A stretch of 39,819 nt of DNA from JBDSZL01 sp039925145. GTDB lineage: Bacteria; Acidobacteriota; Vicinamibacteria; Vicinamibacterales; SCN-69-37. Shown in pieces: positions 15,542 through 23,772 of the stretch. The notes under the pieces were generated by a model. The model ran no database searches. It was not told the DNA's origin and worked only from the letters and a program-made list of their open reading frames with translations. Location: NCBI GenBank assembly GCA_039925145.1, contig JBDSZL010000075.1, positions 1 through 39,819 of the forward strand. The letters run 5' to 3'. The translations under genes were made by a program, and so were the position numbers. The stretch's first letter is position 1; the number at the start of each line of letters is the position of its first letter.

Positions 15542-17797
15542 CTACAGAACCTGCGCGCTCGTTAGGTCGGCCGCCGCGACGGGCACAAGCTTCGCGGCCC
15601 TGGCCCACTCGAGCGTCAACGCCATCGCACGGTCGCGGGCGACGGCTGGCGCGAACCCCAGTTCCCGCTCGGCCTTGCCGACCGACACGAGCGCCGCATC
15701 GCCGTAATAGAGCAGATCGGTGCTGGCTCCAGCCGCAGACGGGCGATAGGTGACCGCCGCATCCACCTTGAACAGCTTCAACAGCCTGGCTTGCAGCTTC
15801 GGTGAGCGCTCCCACAGTTGCTTTGGCAGTGTGCCGATGGGATCGGTGTCGAGAATCCGATGCACCAGCGCGCGGACCTCGGGCGCCAGGACGATGGTAC
15901 GCACGCCGTGCACCCATCGCGACGCGAGCCCGCGTGCTTCACCGGCGCGAACCGGCGGCGCCGGCACTACCCGGATCTGTTTGCCGGACGCGTCCGCGAA
16001 GTACTGGAAGAACTCGCGCAGCGTGACCTGCTCCGGATCGGAGATCAAATACGCCCCGCCCTTGCGGTTGTCGCCGGCCTCGAGCGCGCGCGCGATGGCG
16101 GCGACGACGTTGTCGACGTAGACCATGTTGGCGGGAACGTCGGGGTTGCCCCTGAGGGCGAAGATGCCGTCGCGAATGGCCTCGAGCGGCCTGGTCGTGA
16201 AGGTGCGCGACAGCGGGCCGTAGATGCGCGTCGGCCGGAGAATCACCGTCGAGAGGCCCTTGGCCGTCAGTTCCTGGAGGACTTTCTCGGCCGCCAGCTT
16301 GTTCTGGCCGTAAGCGTCGTTGGCCGGCGGTTCGAGTGCGACGCTCTCGTCGAGCACGCCGTCGCCATCGCGCTTGTGCACGAACATGGTGCTGATGTGC
16401 ACGAAGCGCTTGACGCCCGCGCGGAGCGCCGCCTCGGCCACCGTGCGCGTGCCGTCTACCGTGACCCGCCGCGTTTCCTCTGGCTTCCACGACGTGCCCA
16501 CCGCGCAGTGCACGACGGCGTCAATCCCTTTCATGGCGCGATCCATGTCGGCCGGCGAGCAGATGTCGCCGAGGACAATCGGATACGGCCAGCGCGCCAG
16601 CTTGGCCGCGCTCTTAGGCTCGCGGACGAGCGCTGTCACGTCCCAGGCACCGCTGCCGGCCAGCAACTCGACCGCGCGGCCGCCCAGAAAACCGCCCGCG
16701 CCGGTGACGAGGACCCGGCCTCGCGGCGCGCGCACTTCGATCGCGCGCGACGCGGGCGCGAGGCCTTCGTCGGTCCACGGCTCCGGCATCGGCTGCGGGT
16801 TCGCATAGCAGGCGTCGATTAGCCGCACCACGGGCACGACCGAGCGCCCCGACAACACGGGTTCGGTCTTCGCCGCGATCGCGTCCACCCAGTCGTCGAT
16901 CTCGGCACGGAACGCCTGGTAGCCGATGAATGCCCCCTGGCCGGCCCATTCGGCCGAGACCCGGAACGGCGAGGGTTCCGCCGATCGTGGATGCAGCAGG
17001 AGCTGCGTGAAGTTGCCGCGCAGCAGTTCGATCGTGGCGTGTTCGCACTCCACGCGGATGCTGCCGCGGAGCTCGCGCGTGCGGCTCAGCTCCACGCGCA
17101 CCGCGACGTCGCCGCTCGCATGACGCACGGTGAAGCGGGCCTCGCAGTCGGTCTCGATGCCGCCGCGGGCGTTCTCGAGGTAGCGGGTCAGTGTGGCTTC
17201 GCCCGGCAAGATGAACAGCAGCACATCGATGACGTGTGACCCGATGTCGATGAGCACGCCGCCACCGCCGGCCGCCTTGGTGAGGACATCGAGCGTCGCG
17301 AGCCCCCAGCCGTAGGGACCGCCCTCTTCGATATCCACCGAAAGCACACGGCCGTACTCGCCGCGGGCGATCATGGCTTTCGCAAGCTGGACGGCCGGGA
17401 GCACGCGACGGTAGAGGCCGACCGACAGCGTCACACCGGCGCGATCGGCGGCCGCCACCATGGACTCGGCGTCGGGCAGCGTCATGGCCATCGGCTTCTC
17501 GACGAACACGTGCTTGCCCCGAGCGGCGAGATCGATGGTGGCCGGCGCATGGTGCGCCGGCGGTGTCGCCAGTACCACGGCGTCCACATCGTCGAGCACG
17601 CTGTTCAGATCGGTGACGACCCGCGACACACCGTACGAGCTGGCAAGCGCCTGCGCGCGCGCCGCGTCGCGATCGACGAGGGCAGCCACGGTGAGGCCAT
17701 CGTGCCCGGCGAGGACGGGCATCAGATTGGCGCGCGTGACGGCGCCACAGCCGACGACAGCGACACGGAGAGCAACTGGAGATTGACGTTCGGGCAT
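15542..17797 (-). CDS. Fusion of Gfo/Idh/MocA oxidoreductase with NAD-dependent epimerase/dehydratase
   Basis: A 751-residue two-domain protein. Residues 1-350 are a Gfo/Idh/MocA-type dehydrogenase: NAD-binding VVGCGAV (14-20), the EKP motif at 100-102 with its catalytic lysine, and the GGGVLIDIGSHVIDVLLF helix (178-195). Residues 358-751 are an extended short-chain dehydrogenase/epimerase: GAGGFLGG at 366-373, Ser469-Thr470, and the YxxxK pair Tyr496/Lys500. Both halves keep their key residues, so both are probably active. Usually these are separate enzymes of nucleotide-sugar or polyol conversion; fusion suggests consecutive steps on one substrate. It lies between the TPR lipoprotein and the DPM1-like GT2 in the exosortase operon. 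The actual sugar is unknown. Confidence 0.88.
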   Translation of the reverse strand: MPERQSPVALRVAVVGCGAVTRANLMPVLAGHDGLTVAALVDRDAARAQALASSYGVSRVVTDLNSVLDDVDAVVLATPPAHHAPATIDLAARGKHVFVEKPMAMTLPDAESMVAAADRAGVTLSVGLYRRVLPAVQLAKAMIARGEYGRVLSVDIEEGGPYGWGLATLDVLTKAAGGGGVLIDIGSHVIDVLLFILPGEATLTRYLENARGGIETDCEARFTVRHASGDVAVRVELSRTRELRGSIRVECEHATIELLRGNFTQLLLHPRSAEPSPFRVSAEWAGQGAFIGYQAFRAEIDDWVDAIAAKTEPVLSGRSVVPVVRLIDACYANPQPMPEPWTDEGLAPASRAIEVRAPRGRVLVTGAGGFLGGRAVELLAGSGAWDVTALVREPKSAAKLARWPYPIVLGDICSPADMDRAMKGIDAVVHCAVGTSWKPEETRRVTVDGTRTVAEAALRAGVKRFVHISTMFVHKRDGDGVLDESVALEPPANDAYGQNKLAAEKVLQELTAKGLSTVILRPTRIYGPLSRTFTTRPLEAIRDGIFALRGNPDVPANMVYVDNVVAAIARALEAGDNRKGGAYLISDPEQVTLREFFQYFADASGKQIRVVPAPPVRAGEARGLASRWVHGVRTIVLAPEVRALVHRILDTDPIGTLPKQLWERSPKLQARLLKLFKVDAAVTYRPSAAGASTDLLYYGDAALVSVGKAERELGFAPAVARDRAMALTLEWARAAKLVPVAAADLTSAQVL

Positions 17798-17852
17798 GAG
17801 ATGGGGCGTGGACGCGCGGCCGTCGTGAGGACGACCGCGGCACGCGGCTGTA

Positions 17853-20129
17853 CTACTGGTTCAATTTGGCCAAGGCCTGCTTAGCGTCGGCGGCGCCGTC
17901 GAACGTGGCGTTCAGCGCGAGCGCCTTCTCGAGCGAGGCGCGCGCCTTCTGGGGCTCGCCGGCGGCCACATAGGCGAGGCCGAGGTGATAGCGAAAGACC
18001 GGGTTCGTCGGAGAGCCTTGCACCGACTGCTCGAATGGGGGCACCGCGAGTGCGGTCTCGCCCTTCTTGAAATAAATCCACCCGAGCGTGTCGTTGATGG
18101 CCGGGTGGTCTGGCAGCGCGGCCTTCGCGCGGCGCGCAAAGTCGAGCGCCGCGTCGAGGTTGCCGCCGTCCTTCACGTACATGCCGGCCAGGTTGTTGGC
18201 CGCCATCGCGCTATTCGGATCGAGGGAGAGCGCCCTCTCGTACATTGCCCGCGCCTCTTTGTTCTTGCCCTGCATCTGCAGCAGGATGCCCGTGGTGCTG
18301 TGAGCGCTGGCGGATGTGGGGCGCAACTCGACGACGTGCTGGTACTGCGCGAGCGCCTCGTCGGTCTTGCGCTCGGAGATGTACGTATCGCCAAGCAGCG
18401 CGTAGGCGTCGGAGTTCGACGGGTCAGCTTTCAGCACCAGATGAGCGGTGCGCTGCGCCGCCGCGAGGTCGCCAAGCTGGACATAGGTCTTCGCCGCGAG
18501 CAGCAGTGCCACGGGATTACCTGCAGCCTGAGTGACAAAGGCGTCTGCGCGCGCGCGTGCCTGGGGCGCGTGCTTCTCCTGCAGATCCATGGTGATAAGC
18601 CCGGCCACCGCATCGAGCTGCAGGGAGCGCTTGTGCACGGCCTTCTCGAACGCCGCCCTGGCTGCGGGCCGATGGCCGAGCTGCAGCTCGAGCTGGCCGA
18701 GCTCAGCGAGAACTACTGGTTCGTTCGGCAGTGCTGGCAGTAGGCCGCGAATCAGCGGTTCTGCGGCAGCTGTGTCGCCTTTCATCAGGTCGATCCGTGC
18801 GAGCACGATCTGCGCTTCGACGTATCCCGAGATCTTGCTGACCGCAGATCGGGCCATCTGCAACGCGGGCTCGATTTGATTAGCGGTCAGGTTCAACTTG
18901 GCCAGCTCGACTTCCGCTTGCGCCAGGCGCGGGTCGAGCTTGAGCGCCTCGATGAAGGCTGCTCGTGCCTCTTCGTTCTTCCCGCGAATGAGTGCCAGCC
19001 GTCCTAATGCGAATTGGGCGGCAGCAAACTGGGGCCTGGCATCGCGTGCAGCCTGGATGGCGGCCAGCGACCCGGCGATATCGCCCTGATTGGCCAACAA
19101 CTCGCCCTTTGCGAGCAGCGCGTCGGCGTCCTTGGGGTTTTTCGCGAGCACTTCGTCGATCAGCCGCTTGGCCTCGTCGCGCTTGCCTATGGACACGCCC
19201 ATGCCAGCCAGCCGAATCTTCGCGGCTGCGGATCCGTCCGTGCCCGACGCAGCAAGTTCTTCGAGGACCTTGCGTGAGTCGTCGCGCCGCCGCAAGCCCA
19301 GGTAGTAGTCGGCGAGGGCGAGCTTGGCGGTGGCATCAGGGCCGGCGTCCGCTAACGCCCGCAGGTATGGCTCGGCCTTCGCCGCGCGGCCCGAGCCGAT
19401 GAAGAACAGGGCGAGCGCGCGGTTCGCCAGGTTGTTCTTCGGATCGATCTCGATCGCCTTGCTGAACTGTTCTTCGGCGGGGGCCGGCTGTCCGGCCGCC
19501 CAGTAGAACGTGCCCAGCGCCAAGCGCGGTTCCACGCGGTCCGGCGCCAGCTCGACCGCTTTCCTGAATGCGCTTTCCGCCTGCTTGCCGTCGCCGCGAA
19601 TCAACCGCATCTGACCCAGGTTGGCGTACGTGGCCGCTCGTTCGGGTTCGTTGCGGATCGCCTGCTCCACTTCAGCCACCGCATCGTCGATGTCGTGCAA
19701 GCCGGCCATCGCATTGGCGCGGAGGATCATGAGATTGACGTTCTTCGGCGCAAGCGCCAACCCCTTCTCCGCGCGCGACTTGGCATCACTGAATTGCTGG
19801 AATCGCAAGAGCAGCTGAGCGGCAGTGAACTGGGCCTCCAGATCGTTGGGCAGCAGGTCGGCCGCCCGGACAGCCTGCTGGTAGGCGCCCACGTAGTCGC
19901 CCGTCTTCATCTGCGCCTGCGTCAGCTTGCTCCTGGCCTCGCCGTAGCGCTGGTCCTGCTGGACCGCGTTGCTGTACTCAATCACGGCTTCGCGATATTT
20001 GCCGGCGGCCATGAAGGCGTCGCCGCTCTTGACGAACTCGCGCTTGGCAACCTCGGGGTCTTTGGAACACCCGAGCGCTGCAATGGTCAACGCCAGCGCG
20101 ATAGAGACCGAGAGAAATCTGTGATTCAT
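17853..20129 (-). CDS. prsT: PrsT-type TPR-repeat lipoprotein of the PEP-CTERM/exosortase system
   Basis: A 758-residue exported lipoprotein. The signal peptide ends in the lipobox IAALGC with lipidated Cys21, followed immediately by AKREFVKSGDAFMAAGKYREA. The rest is a long array of about 18-20 TPR repeats, such as GKYREAVIEYSNAVQQDQRYG and GKNKEARAMYERALSLDPNS. Size and layout match the large TPR lipoproteins encoded beside EpsH-type exosortases. The start at ATG 20129 is chosen because it gives the lipobox signal; the longer frame overlaps EpsI. It sits 31 bases after epsI. Likely role (inference): an outer-membrane-anchored scaffold for polysaccharide or PEP-CTERM protein assembly. Two paralogs of nearly equal length occur at 29060 and 36325. 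Confidence 0.87.
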   Translation of the reverse strand: MNHRFLSVSIALALTIAALGCSKDPEVAKREFVKSGDAFMAAGKYREAVIEYSNAVQQDQRYGEARSKLTQAQMKTGDYVGAYQQAVRAADLLPNDLEAQFTAAQLLLRFQQFSDAKSRAEKGLALAPKNVNLMILRANAMAGLHDIDDAVAEVEQAIRNEPERAATYANLGQMRLIRGDGKQAESAFRKAVELAPDRVEPRLALGTFYWAAGQPAPAEEQFSKAIEIDPKNNLANRALALFFIGSGRAAKAEPYLRALADAGPDATAKLALADYYLGLRRRDDSRKVLEELAASGTDGSAAAKIRLAGMGVSIGKRDEAKRLIDEVLAKNPKDADALLAKGELLANQGDIAGSLAAIQAARDARPQFAAAQFALGRLALIRGKNEEARAAFIEALKLDPRLAQAEVELAKLNLTANQIEPALQMARSAVSKISGYVEAQIVLARIDLMKGDTAAAEPLIRGLLPALPNEPVVLAELGQLELQLGHRPAARAAFEKAVHKRSLQLDAVAGLITMDLQEKHAPQARARADAFVTQAAGNPVALLLAAKTYVQLGDLAAAQRTAHLVLKADPSNSDAYALLGDTYISERKTDEALAQYQHVVELRPTSASAHSTTGILLQMQGKNKEARAMYERALSLDPNSAMAANNLAGMYVKDGGNLDAALDFARRAKAALPDHPAINDTLGWIYFKKGETALAVPPFEQSVQGSPTNPVFRYHLGLAYVAAGEPQKARASLEKALALNATFDGAADAKQALAKLNQ

Positions 20130-20160
20130 GAATGCGGTTCCTACGTCGTCCGTGACTTCG

Positions 20161-20805
20161 CTAGGTGGGCAGGTAGTCGCCAAGACGCGGAAACAGCGCC
20201 CGGACGAAATCAGCCGCGCGCGCGTCGGCGAGCGACTCCGAGTCGCCACGCGGGCCAATCGGCGTGACGACACGCACGAGCGCTGCGTCTGAACGGTGCA
20301 GGCGCACGGCGTCGTACACCATCAGCACCTTGCTCCAGTATTCATTGGCCACGACTCGGCCGTGGCTCTGATACCAATACAGTACGAGCTGCCGATCGGC
20401 GCCCTTTTCGATGACCACCCGTTTGACGAGGACGGGCTCCGGTCGACCCGGGACCGTGATCGAGACGTAGTTGGTTTGGACGGGTTGCCAGCCGGCGCCC
20501 GGCAGGCAGTTCATCGGCGAGTGAATCGAGTCGCCTTCGCGCTGGCTCTGGTAGTAGCCCACATACAGCGACACGAGCTCGTTCGGTGAGGCCTGATAGA
20601 TGCGGTTGACGTAATCGTCGACGCCGAGGATCGCCAGGATGTCGTCCTCCAGCTTGATCGGCTCGCGCCCGGCCCACCGGCCGACCTGAGGGTCCATGGC
20701 CGCGAAGGGCTGGCGCAGCGGCACGCGCTCGGGCTTCAGCGCGTGGTGGACGTAGGCGCTCGAGGCCGCGAACGCGCACGCAAGAACCATCAGTCGTAGG
20801 GTCAT
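20161..20805 (-). CDS. epsI: EpsI-family exosortase-associated protein
   Basis: A 214-residue protein with one N-terminal membrane anchor (about 5-20), otherwise periplasmic. The EpsI/DUF3485 core is clear: FPAMDPQVGRW-like opening (FAAMDPQVGRWAGREP), VNRIYQ, VSLYVGYYQSQREGDSIHSP, then the conserved NCLPGAGW with Cys100, and later LVLYWYQSHGRVVANEYW. EpsI is either fused to the C-terminus of exosortases or encoded just after them; here it is separate, with ATG four bases after the exosortase stop. It is believed to assist the exosortase or EPS export; the biochemical role is not established. Confidence 0.92.
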   Translation of the reverse strand: MTLRLMVLACAFAASSAYVHHALKPERVPLRQPFAAMDPQVGRWAGREPIKLEDDILAILGVDDYVNRIYQASPNELVSLYVGYYQSQREGDSIHSPMNCLPGAGWQPVQTNYVSITVPGRPEPVLVKRVVIEKGADRQLVLYWYQSHGRVVANEYWSKVLMVYDAVRLHRSDAALVRVVTPIGPRGDSESLADARAADFVRALFPRLGDYLPT

Positions 20806-20809
20806 GATT

Positions 20810-21694
20810 CTAGGCCGCCATCGGCGCGACGCCGGCAGGCACTGCTGGAGGCAGCAGCCGCAGCAAGAGACGGGTGAGCAGGAACATCAGCGCGAACGCG
20901 ACGATGAAGACCAGCCACCCCGAAAACGTGTGAAAGAACCCTTCGGCCGCTTCCGGTCCGATGTAGTGGGCCGCGATTCCCGTCCCTGCCACGCGCAGGC
21001 CGTTGGTCACGATGGCAATGGGCACCGTCGCCGCGGCAATCGCGAACCGCACGCTCCCACGCGAGTCGGTGAAATAGCCGAACACGATACCGAGGGTGAG
21101 CAGGGAAATCAGCGACCGGATGCCGCTGCAGGCCTGCGCCACTTCGAGCGTCGTGTTGGCCAGAATCATCACGTTGCCCTCGCGGAGCACCGGCACCCCG
21201 GCCGCGTTCAGGCCGGCCTCGCCGGCTTTCGACGCAAGCAGCTGGAGGGGGAAGGCAATCTGGTTGAAGATGATCGCCGGAATCGGAATCATCAGCAGCA
21301 GGAAGAGGAGAGGAAAGGCGACTGTTTTCAATGTGGCCCACCCCCAGACAAAGACCACACTGCCAGCCAGCACGAAGAGGAGCGAGATGCGGGTGAGGAA
21401 CAGCTCGGCTCCCAGCAGCCCCGCGAACAGCGTGGCCAGCCCGGCGGCCAGAATGACGAGCCCCGAGAGCGACGGAGCTGGGGGGAGCGCGGCCAGGCGC
21501 CGACGACGTTCCCAGACGAAATAGAGCGCCAGCGGCAGGATCAGGACGCCGTGGGAGTAGTTGTCGTCGTTCAACCAGTCGTGCACGAGCCGGGTCATCA
21601 CCGACCCATACAGGAAGAGCAATGTGGCCGCCGCAGCGGCCACGGAGACTGTTGATCGGGCAGGGCTCATAAAGCTGTCCAGCAAGAATAGCAA
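20810..21694 (-). CDS. epsH: Exosortase (EpsH/XrtA-type), membrane transpeptidase-like cysteine protease
   Basis: An integral membrane protein with about eight hydrophobic segments. The catalytic triad of exosortases is present (numbering from ATG 21670, 286 residues): Cys181 in EVAQACSGIRSL, Arg226 in TNGLRVAG, and His247 in GFFHTFSGW. The NYSHGVLILP motif near the N-terminus is also family-typical. It is expected to cleave the PEP-CTERM sorting signal of the three substrates encoded in this window and pass them to the envelope or matrix. The start is either TTG 21694 or, more likely, ATG 21670. It heads a long minus-strand operon continuing into EpsI, the TPR lipoprotein and glycan genes. 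Confidence 0.95.
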   Translation of the reverse strand: MLFLLDSFMSPARSTVSVAAAAATLLFLYGSVMTRLVHDWLNDDNYSHGVLILPLALYFVWERRRRLAALPPAPSLSGLVILAAGLATLFAGLLGAELFLTRISLLFVLAGSVVFVWGWATLKTVAFPLLFLLLMIPIPAIIFNQIAFPLQLLASKAGEAGLNAAGVPVLREGNVMILANTTLEVAQACSGIRSLISLLTLGIVFGYFTDSRGSVRFAIAAATVPIAIVTNGLRVAGTGIAAHYIGPEAAEGFFHTFSGWLVFIVAFALMFLLTRLLLRLLPPAVPAGVAPMAA

Positions 21695-22034
21695 ACCGCA
21701 CTCCGCTCAGGCCGGATCTCGCGGAAGAAACCCAGAAGTCCCTCCGTCCGTGGGCAGTTAGCGCGAAACCCAACGTGTATTACGGGGAATGGCCCCGACA
21801 TTTTTCCACATTCAAGTTGACAAATGGTTCGTATCACACCAGCCTAGGGGCTCTTACACAGGTGTGAGGTCTTGACGAAAACCGTGAACTTTCTGCACGG
21901 GTCTACCGATGGACTGTTTTGGAGAGCCGGGGGCTAAACGGGGTACTGTCATGCCATTTAAGTAGCTCAATCTAAATATCTTAGGTGATTTCCAGCTGTA
22001 GGAATCCGAGTAGTCTTCGTGACAGATGATTTCT
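21695..22034. other. Divergent intergenic region upstream of exosortase and acyltransferase operons
   Basis: No coding character. The region is AT-richer than its flanks and must hold the promoters of the exosortase operon (minus) and the acyltransferase operon (plus). A TTGACA at 21817-21822 has no convincing -10 partner at the right distance. Short frames here lack ribosome sites. Confidence 0.4.
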
Positions 22035-22050
22035 CGGCACGAACTTTGTG
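22035..22050 (+). promoter_or_regulatory. Candidate sigma-54 promoter for the acyltransferase operon
   Basis: CGGCACGAACTTTGTG compared with the -24/-12 consensus TGGCACG-N4-TTGCW: GGCACG and TTG match at exact spacing, with one departure at the usually invariant C of the -12 element. It lies about 70 bases before ATG 22121. Similar elements precede all three PEP-CTERM genes. Confidence 0.4.
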
Positions 22051-22120
22051 AATAGCAGCCTTGCAACGCCGGTGGGCTCCCCAGCACGGGCAGCTGAGCG
22101 TCGCAGGAAGGCAGCCGCAG

Positions 22121-22978
22121 ATGCTTAGCTTGCTAGAACGACAGATCGCGGCCATCGAACACCGACTGGTGCTGTTGGCCCCACCCGATTCCCACATTCC
22201 CAGCTATTTCGGGAATGTCACCAGCGACGAAACTCAGCATCGTCGTCTCGTGACGGATATGCAGCGCCTGCGCGGGTCGGTGTACCTGCAGGACGGGGCG
22301 GTGACGCGGCACGACCTCTCCTCCGACGGACTGCACGAGACGCCGGAAGATGCACGCAGCTGGCATCTGCTGATGCGCGACGAAGACGGCGGCTTGAGCG
22401 CCTGCATCTGGTATCTCGAACACAACACGTTGCCGGCCTTTCAACAGTTGCGCGCCCAGAACTGTCCGCTCAGTCGCAGCTATGAGTGGCACGACCACGT
22501 CCGCCGTGCGGTTGCCGCAGAAGTCGCGCTCGCGCGACTCGAACGCGTGCGCTACTCCGAAGTGGGCGGTTGGGCGGTCTCCGAAGCCGCGCGTTGCACG
22601 ACAGAAGGCCTGATGATGATTCTCGCGACGTTCAGCCTGAGCCGCGCCCTTGGTGGCGCGTTGGGGCTGGCCACCGCGACCGTGCGTCACTCATCGGCGT
22701 CCATGCTGCAGCGACTTGGCCTGTCGAAGCTCGAAGACATCCCTTCCTACTACGACCCCGAGTACGATTGCGAAATGGAGCTGCTGCGGTTCGACACGCG
22801 GCGGTCGAGCCCGAAGTATCACGACGCCATCGAGATGCTGAAGAGCCGTTTGTCGGCGGTGTCGGTGATCGTGCCGGAAGAAGCACCGGTCATGGCCGGA
22901 GCCGGCGCACGGATGCCGGGCATGGCGATCAGCCTGGCGCGCGAGTGTCTCACGCTGCCATCGGCGTCGGCGGCATAA
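22121..22978 (+). CDS. FeeM-like (GNAT-fold) PEP-CTERM/exosortase-associated acyltransferase
   Basis: A 285-residue soluble protein. The layout fits the N-acyl amino acid synthase/autoinducer-synthase branch of the GNAT fold: an N-terminal part, a strand pair with DARSWHLLMRDEDGG and ACIWYLEHNT, the SEVGGWAVSEAAR block (equivalent to the E-x-x-R-x-A-V segment of the family), a long helix TEGLMMILATFSLSRALGG, then SSASMLQRLGLSKLEDIPSYYDPEYDCEMELLRFD. Long-chain N-acyl amino acid synthases are known to be linked to PEP-CTERM/exosortase loci, and this gene lies directly beside the exosortase. The start at ATG 22121 is supported by AGGAAGG nine bases upstream. It is the first gene of a four-gene operon. 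The acyl donor and amine acceptor are unknown; the family call rests on fold pattern and context. Confidence 0.6.
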   Translation: MLSLLERQIAAIEHRLVLLAPPDSHIPSYFGNVTSDETQHRRLVTDMQRLRGSVYLQDGAVTRHDLSSDGLHETPEDARSWHLLMRDEDGGLSACIWYLEHNTLPAFQQLRAQNCPLSRSYEWHDHVRRAVAAEVALARLERVRYSEVGGWAVSEAARCTTEGLMMILATFSLSRALGGALGLATATVRHSSASMLQRLGLSKLEDIPSYYDPEYDCEMELLRFDTRRSSPKYHDAIEMLKSRLSAVSVIVPEEAPVMAGAGARMPGMAISLARECLTLPSASAA

Positions 22979-22991
22979 AGGCGGCGAGCTG

Positions 22992-23762
22992 ATGCCCCCA
23001 TTCCTGTTCGAGTTCATGGACCAGAAATGGGTGCCGCCTTCCCTGCACGCCACCCTGAGGGACGTCCTCGGGTTCCACCTCCGTGTGACGCTCTTCTATT
23101 ACTACCGATGGGCGGCTGAGTCGGCCCTTCGGACGGCCGAGGGCGTGGGTGCAACCCGCGTTTCGGAGCTCGGCGCCGGGTCGGCGGGTTTTTCTCAGAC
23201 GCTCGCCAACCTCATCCGGCAGCGCCATGCCGACATCGGTGTCGAGATCAGCGACCTGCGCCCTAATGCCGAGCAGTACCGCAGCCTCGAGGCCGAGTAC
23301 CCGGGTATCCTCTCGGCCCGCATGGACTCGGTCGATTTCACGACCAAGCCCTCGCCCGACAACGACCGCGACGTGGTTGTGCTCTCGGCCGCGTTTCATC
23401 ATGTGCCCCCCGAGGCCCGCGAACGGGTGCTCAAAGCCATGGTGCTGCGGCGCGTGATGATTTTCGAGTCGGTCACCCGCAATCTGAAATCAATCTTCGG
23501 CTGTGCCATCGGCTTTCTGCCCGCGATGGCCACCCCCCTGTACTTCATTGGCCGTCGCCCGGGACGATGGCGGCGGTTTGTGTGGTGCTGGTTGATCCCG
23601 GTGGCCCCGCTCATGGTGGCGTGGGACGGCGTGGTGTCCTGTCTGCGCTGCTGGACGGAAGACGAGTGGCGGCAGGAACTACAGCGACTCGGCCTCGACA
23701 AAGACCGAATAGACATCGAACGACGGGGCTTCAGCCACGTCATCAGCTGGGCAGCAAGATAG
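22992..23762 (+). CDS. SAM-dependent methyltransferase-like protein with hydrophobic segments
   Basis: A 256-residue protein. Motif I is RVSELGAGSAGFSQTLAN (about 54-71), strand 2 ends DIGVEISDLRPN, and strand 4 is DVVVLSAAFHHVPPEARERVL. After the core come two hydrophobic segments, one in FGCAIGFLPAMATPLYFIG and one in FVWCWLIPVAPLMVAWDGVV, then CWTEDEWRQELQRLGL. The hydrophobic insert suggests membrane or lipid association, which would suit a lipidated substrate made by the upstream acyltransferase. It starts 13 bases after that gene's stop and ends 10 bases before the ThiF-like gene. Methyl transfer itself is inferred from the fold. Confidence 0.7.
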   Translation: MPPFLFEFMDQKWVPPSLHATLRDVLGFHLRVTLFYYYRWAAESALRTAEGVGATRVSELGAGSAGFSQTLANLIRQRHADIGVEISDLRPNAEQYRSLEAEYPGILSARMDSVDFTTKPSPDNDRDVVVLSAAFHHVPPEARERVLKAMVLRRVMIFESVTRNLKSIFGCAIGFLPAMATPLYFIGRRPGRWRRFVWCWLIPVAPLMVAWDGVVSCLRCWTEDEWRQELQRLGLDKDRIDIERRGFSHVISWAAR

Positions 23763-23772
23763 GACGCGTGCC

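Noticed and set aside
15818..16822. Plus-strand frame of 334 codons opposite the oxidoreductase-epimerase fusion
   Set aside because: Shadow frame; the minus strand has intact NAD-binding and catalytic motifs at these positions.
21690..21705. Sigma-54-like sequence on the minus strand at the exosortase start
   Set aside because: The -24 part matches only in GG, and it overlaps the possible start codon TTG 21694, leaving almost no leader before ATG 21670.
21854..22197. Short minus-strand frames in the exosortase/acyltransferase spacer
   Set aside because: No ribosome site and no recognisable features; they overlap the candidate promoter and the start of the acyltransferase gene.
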